In this document: piece after piece, positions 1 through 12,312 of the stretch
How positions within the stretch are numbered: position 1 is the stretch's first letter
Layout of the letters: each line of letters starts with the position of its first letter
Assembly (NCBI GenBank): GCA_012295275.1
Contig: CM022666.1
Coordinates: 11,674,577-11,738,576 of the forward strand
Reading direction: 5' to 3'
Length of the DNA: 64,000 nt
From: Chrysomallon squamiferum
Taxonomy: Eukaryota; Mollusca; Gastropoda; Neomphalida; Peltospiridae
Translations under genes and position numbers: made by a program
Notes under the pieces: generated by a model
The model's input: only the letters and a program-made list of their open reading frames with translations
Databases searched by the model: none
What the model was told of the DNA's origin: nothing

Positions 1-1416
1 TTACAAATAAACACTGTGTTTGAAGATGTATTCTAATACTACAAATAAACACTGTGAATACGTGCTTTGAAGATGTATTCCAATATTACAAATAAATACT
101 GTGAATACGTGCTTTAAAGATGTATTCTAATACTACAAATAAATACTGTGAATACGTGCTTTAAAGATGTATTCTAATACTACAAATAAATACTGTGAAT
201 ACGTATTCCAATGTTACAAATAAACACTGAATAGTGCTTTGAAGATGTATTCCAATATTACAAATAAACACTGTGAATACGTGCTTTAAAAAAAAACCAC
301 TGTATTCTAATACTACAAATAAATACTGTGTTTGAATACGTTCCAATATTACAAATAAACACTGAATACGTTTGAAGATGTATTCTAAAATAAACACTAA
401 TACTACAAAAAAATAAAAACACTGTGAATACGTGCTTTGAAGATGTATTCCAATATTACAAATAAACACTGAATGCGTGCTTTGAAGATGTATTCTAATA
501 CTACAAATAAATACTGTGTTTGAATATGTATTCTAATACTACAAAATAAACACTGTGAATACGTGCTTTGAAGATGTATTCCAATATTACAAATAAACAC
601 TGAATACGTGCTTTGAAGATGTATTCCAATATTACAAATAAACACTGAATACGTGCTTTGAAGATGTATTCCAATATTACAAATAAACACTGTGAATAAG
701 TGCTTTGAAAATGTATTCCAATATTACAAATAAACACTGTGAATACGTGCTTTGAAAATGTATTCCAATATTACAAATAAACACTGAATACGTGCTTTGA
801 AGATGTATTCTTATATTACAAATAAACACTGAATACGTGCTTTGAAGATGTATTCCAATATTACAAATAAACACTGAATGCGTGCTTTGAAGATGTATTC
901 CAATATTACAAATAAACACTGTGAATACGTGCTTTGAAGATGTATTCTGATATTACAAATAAATACTGTGTTTGAAGATGTATTCCAATATTACAAATAA
1001 ACACTGAATACGTGCTTTGAAGATGTATTCTAATATTACAAATAAACACTGAATACGTGCTTTGAAGATGTATTCCAATATTAAAATAAACACTGAATAC
1101 GTGCTTTGAAGATGTATTCCAATATTAAAATAAACACTGTGAATACGTGCTTTGAAGATGTATTCCAATATTACAAATAAACACTGTGAATACGTGCTTT
1201 GAAGATGTATTCTAATATTACAAATAAACACTGTGAATACGTGCTTTGAAGATGTATTTTAATATTACAAATAAACACTGTGAATACGTGCTTTGAAGAT
1301 GTATTCTTATGTTACAAATAAACACTGTGAATACGTGCTTTGAAGATGTATTCCAATATTACAAATAAACACTGTGAATACGTGCTTTGAAGATGTATTC
1401 CAATATTACAAATAAA
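1..1416. repeat. 47-bp minisatellite array (left end outside window)
   Basis: About 30 head-to-tail copies of an AT-rich unit of about 47 bp, built from the blocks ACAAATAAACACTGTGAATA, CGTGCTTTGAAGATGTATTC and CAATATT. Copies differ by point changes and by a recurrent 2-bp loss (CACTGTGAATACG to CACTGAATACG), so 45- and 47-bp variants are interspersed. A few copies are shortened, mainly near the left end. The array ends sharply near 1416 in ordinary AT-rich sequence. Its open frames on the minus strand are only the translated repeat. I see no gene here. Confidence 0.93.
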
Positions 1417-2037
1417 TGACAAATTTAAAAATGATAATTTTCATCATCACCATTAATGTCATCATCAGGTGATACTAGATCGTAACGTTCCACCGCGTGT
1501 CTTTTGACATCAATAACACTTATCATTGTACGTATAATCAATACAGCATTCATGACTTCTGCATAAATATTTATTAGACAAAAACACGTTTGTTTTCTGT
1601 TTGCTTTGAAAATGTATCTTTGCATGTGTATACATAGCGATCAATAAACAAGAAAACGTTGATGAATTACCTTACATATAATGAATCTGATACAGAAAAC
1701 ACACTAAGTATTCTAAAACCTTGAGTTTAATTTTTAGTTTTATTTTAGTTTTAGTGAAATTTCTTTTTTTTAAAATAAAATACGTATTGTTTTACTGTAA
1801 TATAATATTATAAATGCCAACAAGTATAATAATTCATGCTCTTTCAACTGGGTACTGTTAATTTTCTCTCGTTAGTTTCCTCTTTTTTTTTTTGTTTTTT
1901 TACTTCCTTTCCTCAGACTCACCTAATTGTTTCATCTTCTGTTAGTTTCCATTTTCTTATTAATTTAATATTTTGGTACATTTACTTAAGGCAATATAAT
2001 AATAATAACAATAATAATAATAATAATAATAATAATA

Positions 2038-2114
<77 letters not shown>

Positions 2115-2593
2115 CATTACTCTTTAAAATGTATATAATTTAAATTTAAAACAACAATAAATTCCAAAATATATATGCAAAATATTTTTCACAAGGTTTA
2201 TTTATATGGTTCATTGCACAACAAATTTCTCATTATTTTTCTGGTACTGGGATGCGAACCTAGGGAAGGTCATACAATGTTAACTGAAATCGATTGTGAG
2301 TAAAAGTGAAGTTAGTCACTTCGTTATCGCTTCACACAGGAGCGATACGTTGTCGTGGTGAGAACGACAACATGTTTCGTGTACAAACCTATTGATTAGT
2401 TCCTTTACAAACAAATGTTTATCTTGTATTACACCGGCCTCGCCTACGCGCAATCAAACTAACACATCCACACTTCATAGCTAGAGAATAATTACATAAC
2501 AGGCAGCTTTAGCTAATTATTATTATTCACTTGCTGAATAATACTCGTTCTTCTTCGTCGTCCTGCTTTTAATGTTATTGTTGAATGTAGAAT

Positions 2594-2633
<40 letters not shown>

Positions 2634-3220
2634 TTCCTATAAGCCCATCTTGTCATGGTAAATATTCTTCAAATACCACTACGTTATGACTTGAATATGA
2701 CAGAGTTCTGTTCTGTTCTGTTCTGTCACAGCTGTTGTTAAAAAAACATCAGCAACTATAACAATAACAACGATAGCAGTTATTATTATTATTATCATCA
2801 TCATCATCACCATTATTATCATTATTATTGTTTGAAAACAATCTCGAAGTATATTATTTTTTAATTATTATTGTCTGTTAGTTATGAAAGAAAAATTAAT
2901 TCTGATATCTTATAAAGTATGTTAAAAGTGAAATATCTGTGGATCGTTTATAAACTACCGGAGTACATCCAAAACCCTTTTCTTGTTAATACAGAAGTGT
3001 TCACAATCACAGTTTCCAGTTTCCACTATAAATGTTTTGTTTAATTACATTCTTACTCTTGTTTTCTTCGCTTGTTGAAATAAAGGAATACACGAGAATA
3101 AATCGAAGTATTCAGAATCCCTCCGGTTGTAGCAGATCGAACATAAACACTTTACATACGTCTGGGCGTTCATCGAGTTTAAACTTTCAAATTAAATCGT
3201 TTTTCTCTGGGTCTGGAGGA
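1417..3220. other. Intergenic AT-rich DNA with microsatellites
   Basis: No supported coding exon lies upstream of 3221, apart from a possible upstream start at 3032. It holds a compound (AAT)n/(ATT)n tract at 1996-2114, a T35 run at 2596-2630 and CTGTT-type short repeats near 2709. The segment 2225-2400 is less AT-rich and carries a tRNA-promoter-like B box in reverse orientation at about 2250-2262, perhaps a SINE remnant. Confidence 0.6.
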
Positions 3221-3752
3221 ATGTCGTTAGTAAAAATAGTCTGGCTCGTGTCGTCTTTAACAGGTAAGGGACTGCTTCTACCTGTCAGGTATTTGTCTAC
3301 TTTTATAACTGCATGGTAGTAAATTAAAAGCGTTTATTAAATTAAATGTATTGTTTTATATCGCTCTGACTCAGGTGAGCAAAGAGGTCTGGATGGAACA
3401 GGTTTGTTATTATTTGTTTATTTGATATTTGATTATTTAATGAATACGATTATTATTAATAGTAGTTGCAGTAGTAGTAATAGTAGTAGTTTTAGTAGTA
3501 GTAGTAGTAGTACTATTTTAATTCTTTGTTTGTAAAAACAAGAATAGTTAAATTTCAAAATAAAATTAAATGGTAAATTACAGCAGATCTTATTTGATTA
3601 ATAGATTAAAGGAACAACAATAATAATAAAAACAACAAAAATCCTCCTTAGATAATTCAATTTGTAGTTTAAAAAAAAAAAAATAATAATTAAAAAAAAA
3701 GTTTTATTTCCATAAACAACATCAACAATAAATAAATAAATAAACAATTATA

Positions 3753-3787
<35 letters not shown>

Positions 3788-4156
3788 ACAAATAAATGTA
3801 TGTATGTATGTGTAACGAAGGTGCTGGTGCAGACTACGTACACGTGGGGTGTTACACCTACGACTCACGGAGCGACCCGCTGGTTCACCAGTTCAGCACG
3901 ACGGCTGATGACGACACGTCTCGCTGTGTGCAGACGTGTCAGCAGAGTGGCTTCCCCTACGCCGCTCTCCAGTCGGGAGGACAGACGTGTTCGTGTACAG
4001 ACGACTACAGCAAATACAAACTTTCAGACGGTAGCCGCGTCTTTGCTGTATTTCACTTTCTTATGCTTGTTTTGTTGTCTTTTCTTTTTTCTAAAATTAT
4101 TATTTTTATTTGTCATTCTTCCTCTTCTTCATCGTCTTCTTCTTCTTCTTCTTCTT

Positions 4157-4216
<60 letters not shown>

Positions 4217-4260
4217 ATTAATTCGAAGAAAGTGATTGTCTTAAAGCATCTTCATCATTT

Positions 4261-4298
<38 letters not shown>

Positions 4299-7110
4299 TA
4301 CCACCATCTTGAAAAATTCAAAATTCACACAAACAATGGCAGCATAATAATACAGGCTGTGGATATCTTATCCAAAATTCCAAAATCCAAAACGTTGTCG
4401 AGATAGTGATTTGTTGAGTTTTCATGGTTTTACAAGCACAAACATCATTTCAAGCAAAAAGAAAAGAAAAAACGTTGATTAAACATTAACATTACCTGCA
4501 GACTAATCTATATAAGCTCTGTGTGAAAACAAAATAAATTTTGTATTTAGACCTAAACGCTGTTCTCTGACTATATGGGGCTACTGATTGTAAAATTCCT
4601 AATTCTGAAATGTTCTGGACACACCTGTAAATACTTCTTTACTGTAGGCTGTGTTTACGGTTGTTACCAAGATGGATTCCCAGCCTGTGGTGGCAAGACA
4701 GACTTCAGTATTTACTACACACTTACTAGAGGTATGACTGGATATAACAATTTCACTATTTATTAAACAATTACTAAAGAAAACAATTATTTATTATCAG
4801 CTACTGGAAGTAACAACTTCAATATTTACTACAGATTTACTAGATGTGACCAATATTTAGTTTACATTTGTTAAAAGTAACTTCACTATTTACTATACAT
4901 TTATACTCAGTATTTATTATAAATTTACTAGAGGTCACTGTTTAATATATAATTATCAGAATTTACTCAAAATTAATTTTACTATACGCTTACTAGAAAA
5001 AAATTGATTGATTTATGTGACCTTTTCTATATTTTCACTAGTAGCAAAATAAAAAAAAAATATATATTATCAAAATATTTAGTGAACCTATTCTTTTACT
5101 CCCACAGCGACTTCTACTGCAGCCTTTCCAGTACTAATGCAACTGTTGCTAATATTACCGATTCTGACAACTTTTCACTGCGGAATAGATGATTTTTAAA
5201 AATTAATTAAAATGTTTCTTTTTCGTTCTGTTTGTTTCAGCTGCTTCGTGTCCTGCCGGCGGTGTGGAAGTGACTGGGACATCGTACGACACGTGTCTCA
5301 CTTTGTCTCGTGACGTCAGACTGAACTTCACTAACGCCAGAAGTAAATGTATACAACGAGGATTTGATTTGGTAGCCATATCAGGGGAGAACACTCTTGA
5401 CGGCATGAAAGATCTTTTGGAGAAGACTTCAGTAGGGTAATAATTATAATACACTACTAGTGTATAAAATTATATAGTTTTATATATCGTGAACTATCGT
5501 CAGAAGTATTTTATTTTGATTACTGTACTGTCACCTGATTTTGTCTCACTTTCAGAAACATCACCATGTGGATAGGATCAAAGGACATTTTTAACTGGAA
5601 CTCTGCATTTCAACAACTTAAACATTCCGGTAATAATACTGTTCAAAATAATAACAATAACAGCAACAGCTACAACAACAACAAAAGCAGCAATATAGCA
5701 AAAACACCAATAACAATAACAACGACATTCAGCCGAGCTGATCAATTTATCAAAAGAGAAAAATTAATATTTAATTATTTAAAATCTTGTTTTAATTCTA
5801 AATTTTTATTTCAGTGCAGAGAAATACTTTTAGAACCGATAAGACTCAGTCAGGTCTATGTACAGCATTCAAAAGCGACAGAGAATTGTGGGAAACACTT
5901 CCTTGTAACCAGAGTCTGTACTTCGTCTGTATGTCAGTTTTAAGTAAGTTCCATTCTCATATGTTTATAATTTTTTAATTTTTTATTTTCGTTGTTTTTA
6001 TTATTTTTTTTTTTGTTTTTTCGTTATTTTTATCGTTTTTTTTATTCTGTTTCATAAACATTTGTAGACTGTTTGAGAACAACTGTGCCAGTACAAAGTA
6101 AAACTCAGTGATGTTGATTGTCTTACTTGCCTCTTATTTAACAAGGATTAGTACAGTCTATGAGAATGAATCCTTCATGTGTTCATTGACGTTAAAATTT
6201 AGGGAATCTTTACCATACTTCGTAAATTCAATTAAAAAGCATTTCTCAGAATTTTATTATCATTTGTTCTTTTGAAACTAGAACAAATATAAAAAAGATG
6301 AAATAAAATATCACTGGTTAGAGGTATATATAATTAAAAAAACAAATTAACAAGTTTTGTGTTTCAGTAACCACTGTAACAGCTAACGTTCGCTTGTTCA
6401 TTTTAAATCAAGGATGTAAGCAGGAAGTTAATTTTGTTATTATTATTATTTTTTAAAATTTATTTAGACATTCCTGTTAGTTTTGTTTATTTGTATAATT
6501 TCGGCTGAACAATTTGCATATTTTTATAAAATTCCGTTTATAAAACATTTAAAAACAAAAATATAAAAATTATCGTTTTCCGCAGTTACGTCCTAATTAC
6601 CGTTCTTGAGTTAGAATAAACAAGCGAATGTTAGATATATACATTAAAACAAATCAATATTGGTTCATCAAAACCGACCAGTATATTTTATATGACCTTT
6701 ATTATATTTGTTCTTATTGTCAAAAGAACAAACCATAGTAAAATCTCAAGAAAAACTTCTTATTAGAATTTAAACAGATTATCGTAAATTATTTATTTAC
6801 GTTAATTCATTTGTTCTTAGGTTATTCCAAGCTGACAAGAGAAAAAAGTTGGTTCAGTAAGATGATGGATAAAGTGTTTGAATTTTACTCTGATCAAAAC
6901 AACATGGCGACATTTTTCGTGTTGCCCATCTTTGTGTTAGTCATTCTGTCGTGTTGTCTGCCATATATGTGCCACAGAATCAAACAACAAAAAGAGGAAA
7001 GTCAAGAGGAATATGCGCCACATGTCGACATTGAGGAAACCGCAGATTACATGAAATACTCGACCTACTTCGGAAGCAGTCACAACAAACACCTCATAAA
7101 TTTGTACTAG
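3221..7110 (+). CDS. WSC plus C-type-lectin domain, single-pass membrane protein
   Basis: Seven coding exons with consistent phases: 3221-3263, 3833-4030, 4648-4731, 5241-5436, 5556-5629, 5815-5943, 6821-7110; 337 residues. Exon 1 gives a short hydrophobic leader (MSLVKIVWLV). Exons 2-3 encode a WSC domain with all eight cysteines (GCY, RCVQTC, TCSC, GCVYGC, ACGG). Exons 4-6 encode a long-form C-type lectin-like fold with six cysteines, WIG and a final SLYFVC; the WND calcium motif is WET, so calcium-dependent sugar binding is doubtful. Exon 7 carries one membrane helix after EFYSDQNNMATFFVLP and a short cytoplasmic tail ending at TAG. WSC and lectin domains also occur together in polycystin-1; this protein is far smaller and lacks PKD or channel parts. 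The role is probably a cell-surface carbohydrate or adhesion receptor, by inference. The exon 2 acceptor (GTGCAG) has a poor pyrimidine tract. An in-frame ATG at 3032 also starts a signal-like peptide. Confidence 0.85.
3264..6820. other. Introns of the WSC/lectin gene with microsatellites
   Basis: The introns are AT-rich. They hold a TAG/AAAT-rich tract at 3470-3810, a (TTC)n-(TTA)n compound tract at 4105-4216 directly downstream of exon 2, (TA)n at 4264-4297, and a loosely repeated motif around TTTACTA at 4700-4990. Intron 6 (5944-6820) holds nothing I recognise. Confidence 0.6.
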
Positions 7111-7334
7111 TCAGAGACACCGAAAACAAGAAGAAGAAGATAAATATAAATATAAAATATATAAACGTCATAATGGTGATGATTGATGACACAGACTAGG
7201 AAACATGGGGGGGGATATTAAACAGCCGTTCACATTTAAATGTGAACTATCATTATATATAATATATAATATATAATGATATGTGTGTTTTTAAAACTTT
7301 CAAGCAGACCCGAAGAATTCATTGGTTATTAAGT

Positions 7335-7340
7335 AATAAA
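7335..7340 (+). terminator. Poly(A) signal AATAAA of the WSC/lectin gene
   Basis: This is the first canonical AATAAA after the stop codon, 225 nt downstream of TAG at 7108-7110. Cleavage would be expected 15-30 nt further on. Assignment rests on position only. Confidence 0.45.
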
Positions 7341-7737
7341 ACATATTTATAAAACAATTCTTATTACTCTGCGTTATGATTACAATATTTACACAAATAA
7401 ATAAAACAAACTCTGATAATAGATACTAAAAATCATATTTTATTTTATTTATGAAAAACACAACATATATAATAAATACAAATAAATATCACATTTCACA
7501 CTGTGTGTTAAAGCAGTTTCACTTTTAACTCTGACAGCTTCTTGGTTTTTTATATACATATTTCTCTGTGTGTGTGTGTGTGTGTGTGCATGCGTATGTG
7601 TGTGTGTGTGTGTGTGTGAAAGCAGTCTTATTCGAATTAAAATTGAAGTTTGTTGTTGTTGTTATTGTTTTAAATTACACGAATGACAAAGAAAGAAACT
7701 TCAAACGCTATCGTACAAAAAATTAATGTTACATCCT

Positions 7738-7770
<33 letters not shown>

Positions 7771-7803
7771 GGTTATGAAAAATATATGTATTTGTTTATA
7801 TGA

Positions 7804-7864
<61 letters not shown>

Positions 7865-8767
7865 GGTACCCTGCAAATACCTCTGTTCAAATTTGAATTT
7901 TTTAAATTGAAAGATGAATAAAATAAATTAATTTCCGCCGAGACGTAGATGTTCATTATAAATGAAGAAAAATAAACCAAACAGCCCGTCGTTACATATA
8001 TAAAGATATATATAGATAGGTAGATAGACAGATAGATAGATAGACAGACAGATAGATAGAGAGTAGATAGACAGATATACTGATAGATAGACGGTAGATA
8101 GACAGATACAGATATATACATACATTTAAAAACACATTTACAAATGGTTGTATAATCTGAACAGTGTTAACGATTCAGTCAGCTTAGTTACATGTAAATG
8201 AACATTAATACAGAGGTGGTTAAATAAAATAATAACAAGAAATAATAATAGCAATTTAAAAAGTAAATAAAAAAAAAAAAAAAGAAAATAAAATATTCAC
8301 TTATTACATGATATCAGCAAGAAAAATAAATGAGATAAACTGAAATAAATGAAACATTTGCAGACAAAATGTGTTGTGTGATTATAAACCAATAGTGTGT
8401 GCTTTATATTTTTACAGTAATAATAATAATAATAATAATAACAACAAGAACAATAACGTAACAATAACAATAACAATAATATTATATTATGAAAGCAAAG
8501 TGCACAGTAAGGACATAGAAAAGTATATTCTAATTCTTTTCTCAGCAGCATATTTAGATTTGTTTATGATTATCATATTTTCATAACAAAATACAGACGT
8601 TTGTCGAAAAGGCACATAATATAAAGACATCAACAGGATTCAATTTTACTCTCTTTTCTCTTATTTTCTAGATTTTCTGTTGTTGTTATTTATTTATTTA
8701 TTTTTTTGTTTGTTTGTTTGTTTGTTATTTGTCTTCTTCTTCTTCTTTTTTTTTTTGATTTGGAAAC
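7341..8767. repeat. Microsatellite-rich gap between convergent genes
   Basis: The stretch between the two tail-to-tail membrane-protein genes holds (TG)n at 7566-7618, (ATA)n at 7739-7768, (TG)27 at 7806-7862, a TAGA/CAGA tetranucleotide array at 8010-8118 and (ATA)n near 8415. No coding exon is supported; open frames here are translated repeats such as HTHTHT or YYYYY. Confidence 0.75.
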
Positions 8768-8773
8768 TTTATT
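8768..8773 (-). terminator. Poly(A) signal AATAAA of the minus-strand membrane-protein gene
   Basis: TTTATT on the plus strand reads AATAAA on the minus strand, 36 nt after the TGA stop of the membrane-protein gene. Position fits a short 3' UTR. Confidence 0.5.
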
Positions 8774-8808
8774 GTCTGCTTTTTTCTTTTTTACTGCTTT
8801 TTTCTTTT

Positions 8809-10814
8809 TCATTCTGCAATATAAATAACCTTTCTTCTGGCTTTCCTAGAAAACGGATCTTTTTCCACCGTGGTGCTCATTTTGAGAATATCAGCAGCCT
8901 TCTTAGCCATAGCAAAAGTCGACAAAGCATCGTACTTGGCCAGCAGCTCCTCTTTGTACGACAGAGTACTCTCCCTTCCGCTGTTCGGTGGTGGATTCAG
9001 AGGCATCGTTGCGTCGGTTTTGATCGGCATTCCCGATTTGTCGACGAAAGAGAGGTTCTCTGACTCCTGAATCTTGTTTTCTTTCGTAGTAAAGATGTCT
9101 CTGTAGGTTCGCCTTGACGCGTCGACGTCCTTGTGACTCATTCTGGAATCCAGTTTGTTGTGAGTGTCGATTACCACAGGTTTCACTGGCGTGTTAGGTT
9201 TTGGTGGAATATTTTCGTCGTCTGGTACTTGTGACGGCAGCGGAGTTCCGGACATGTCGTTGTGGCTGTCCGTGTGGTTGATGTTATTAGCAGACGATGT
9301 AAAATTTGGAGAACTGAGAGCGTTATTATACGTCTGCTTGGATCCATAGTTCGGGAGGTCGTCATCATTCGTATCTTGATTTAGATCATTCTTGTCGTCT
9401 TCATTCAGATGAATCTTGTCTTCTCGAATTTTCTTCTGACTCTTGCGTCTCATGTATCGTCTACATTTAGCCACGCAGTAGATTGCGCTGCAGCCTCCGT
9501 ACACAAGAATGATCAAAGGCAGGACGAGAAACATCGCCATGTTGTTATTGTCGGCGTAAAATTCTTGTATTTTTGTCCAAGTATCTTTCTCTGTTGTCGA
9601 AGCCTCGGTTGTAACCGGTTCAGCTTCCCGGATGTGTCTGTTAAGGATGATGTCATCAACAAATCCAACTGCTTCAAAAAATGCAAGTGGTTTTCTGAAA
9701 GAGGGTGGCACTTTTCCAATCTCTCCATCGTTCAGAGATTCCACAGGCCGTCCTAAAATAAGTTTATAACAACAGATGTTAAGAGGTGACACAGCAAGAA
9801 GACACGACACAAATAACAGAACGACTCTACTTGTTAATAATACAAATAAAAATAATTTCTATCTTGGTTTCATTGACAACACAGTTATATCTGGATGTTT
9901 GTATGTGAAATAAATCCCGAAGTTGTATGTGAAAAAAGTGTTAACAATATGTTTTTCAGAAGTCCTCGTAAGAAATGGTGACTTGATGTTACAAAATAAC
10001 ATTACAGCGGACTCTATAATATTTCAGTTGCATTTGGTTTTCCTTAGCCTTTATTGTCTTTTGAAAGTAGTTTCAGATGAAAAAAATTACAATCCTTTAT
10101 TTATTTACTAATTTGTCATCATTTTCATTAATACTATACCTACTACTACTACTACAACTACTACAACTACTGAAACAGATAGTATTATTGTTGTTGTTGT
10201 TGTTGGTGTTGTTGTTGTTGTTTCTGGTAGTGGTGGTGGTGGTTTAAAAGAAAGAAAACAATAGAGAAACAAATTATTAATGAAAAAACTGCGATTCGAT
10301 TGCAGCTAAATATTTATTAACCTTTCTGAAATGTTGAAGAGGAAATTTCTGGTCTTAATAGTAATTATTGGAATGAGAAGTAAGTCAACTCTTCACGTTC
10401 AGTTTCAATTTGAATTACATGTTATAAATGGTGGACACAAGCAGTCGTTTTCAATTATTCTTTCATCCATCTGATCAGAAAATGAAAATAATAATGGGAA
10501 ATGACAATTATTTTCAAATAAAAAAGAACTATTAACTGAAGAGAAAGACGCCACGGCGGAGGGGAATAATCAATGTTTGAGTCAGCCACTGACCACTCGG
10601 AGAGAAAAGTGAAATTTCTATTCATTGTCTGACAAAGACAGATGACGTTCTTACCATCTATCAACGCTTTGTTATGTTTCAATTGTATCGCAGGAACCGT
10701 TAAACATTGCAATAATATACAATCGAATAATATACAATGAATATTGACAGATAAAACACACACACACACACACATACACACACACACATACACACACACA
10801 CATACACATCCACA

Positions 10815-10852
<38 letters not shown>

Positions 10853-10872
10853 CATACACATCCACACGCACG

Positions 10873-10910
<38 letters not shown>

Positions 10911-12281
10911 CCAGAGAGAAAAAATGTTTCAGGCTGAATGTTTAGAAATAAAAGATTTGTGTGTTTTTTGTTTCTTGTTTAAATTAAATTAATATTTGTT
11001 AAACTTTTATTATTACCAAAATAAACACTTAAAATATGAGAAGGAATAGCTGGTTGCTGTCTTAACATGTCTGCTTTATCCTGCCAAGATAAAATTCTAA
11101 TTAAACTAATTCGCAAAACTTTTATATTATTTATAAAAATGTAATAAAATTACTTAACATAAAAATTTTAATCAGTTAAAGTAAAGTAGTAATATAATAT
11201 AAAGTAATAAATATATATATATATTAGGTTAGAACAGAATTAAGTTACCAGACTGGCTGTCTGTTGTGACATTATTCAATATTACGATCTATAGAATTTA
11301 TTTTAAACATAAAGTGAAATCAATATTTCCTTTGTACTTTACCTCTTTTCTCTCAGGACAAAAGAAAAAACACAATTGATTTACTTATAGATCATTCCTG
11401 TTTAAACGTGTGGTTTAAAACATTTCTAAATATCGTTATTTCTGTAACGTACGTGCTGTTACACAGCAAAGTGTTACACGTGTCAAAAAACAGTGAACTT
11501 TGATTTGTTTCATCTCAGAGATCTGTGTCTGTCGTTCTCTACTAAGATTAAAGTTTATTTATGAAATGAACTTGATAATTTCTGATTTTCACGTGAACAT
11601 CAAAACCGCTTCCATACATACATACATATATACATTACATACATACATATATACATTACATACATACGTACATACATACATACATACATATATACATTAC
11701 ATACATATATATATACATACATTACATACATACATAATATATACATTTATACGTTACATATATATATATACATTACATACATACATACATATATACATTT
11801 ATACGTTACATACATACATACATTACATACATACATACAAACATACATACATATATATTACAGACATACATACATACATACATATATACATTTATACGTT
11901 ACATACATATATACATTACATACATACGTACATACATACATACATACATATATACATTACATACATACATATATATATACATACATTACATACATACATA
12001 ATATATACATTTATACGTTACATACATATATACATTACATACATACATACACACATACATACATATATATTACAGACATACATACATATATACATTTATA
12101 CGTTACATACATACATATATACATTACATACATACACATATATATATACATTTATACGTTACATATATATATATACATTACATACATACATACATATATA
12201 CATTTATACGTTACATATATATATATATACATTACATACATACATACATATATACATTTATACGTTACATATATATATACA

Positions 12282-12312
<31 letters not shown>

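Noticed and set aside
10455-10905. Minus-strand open frames rich in VCVCV, continuing into [17 protein letters not shown]
   Set aside because: The first part is translated (TG)n. The rest follows an acceptor-like TTTGTCAG but is open only in phase 0, has no donor, and does not fit the phase-1 boundary of the surrounding gene.
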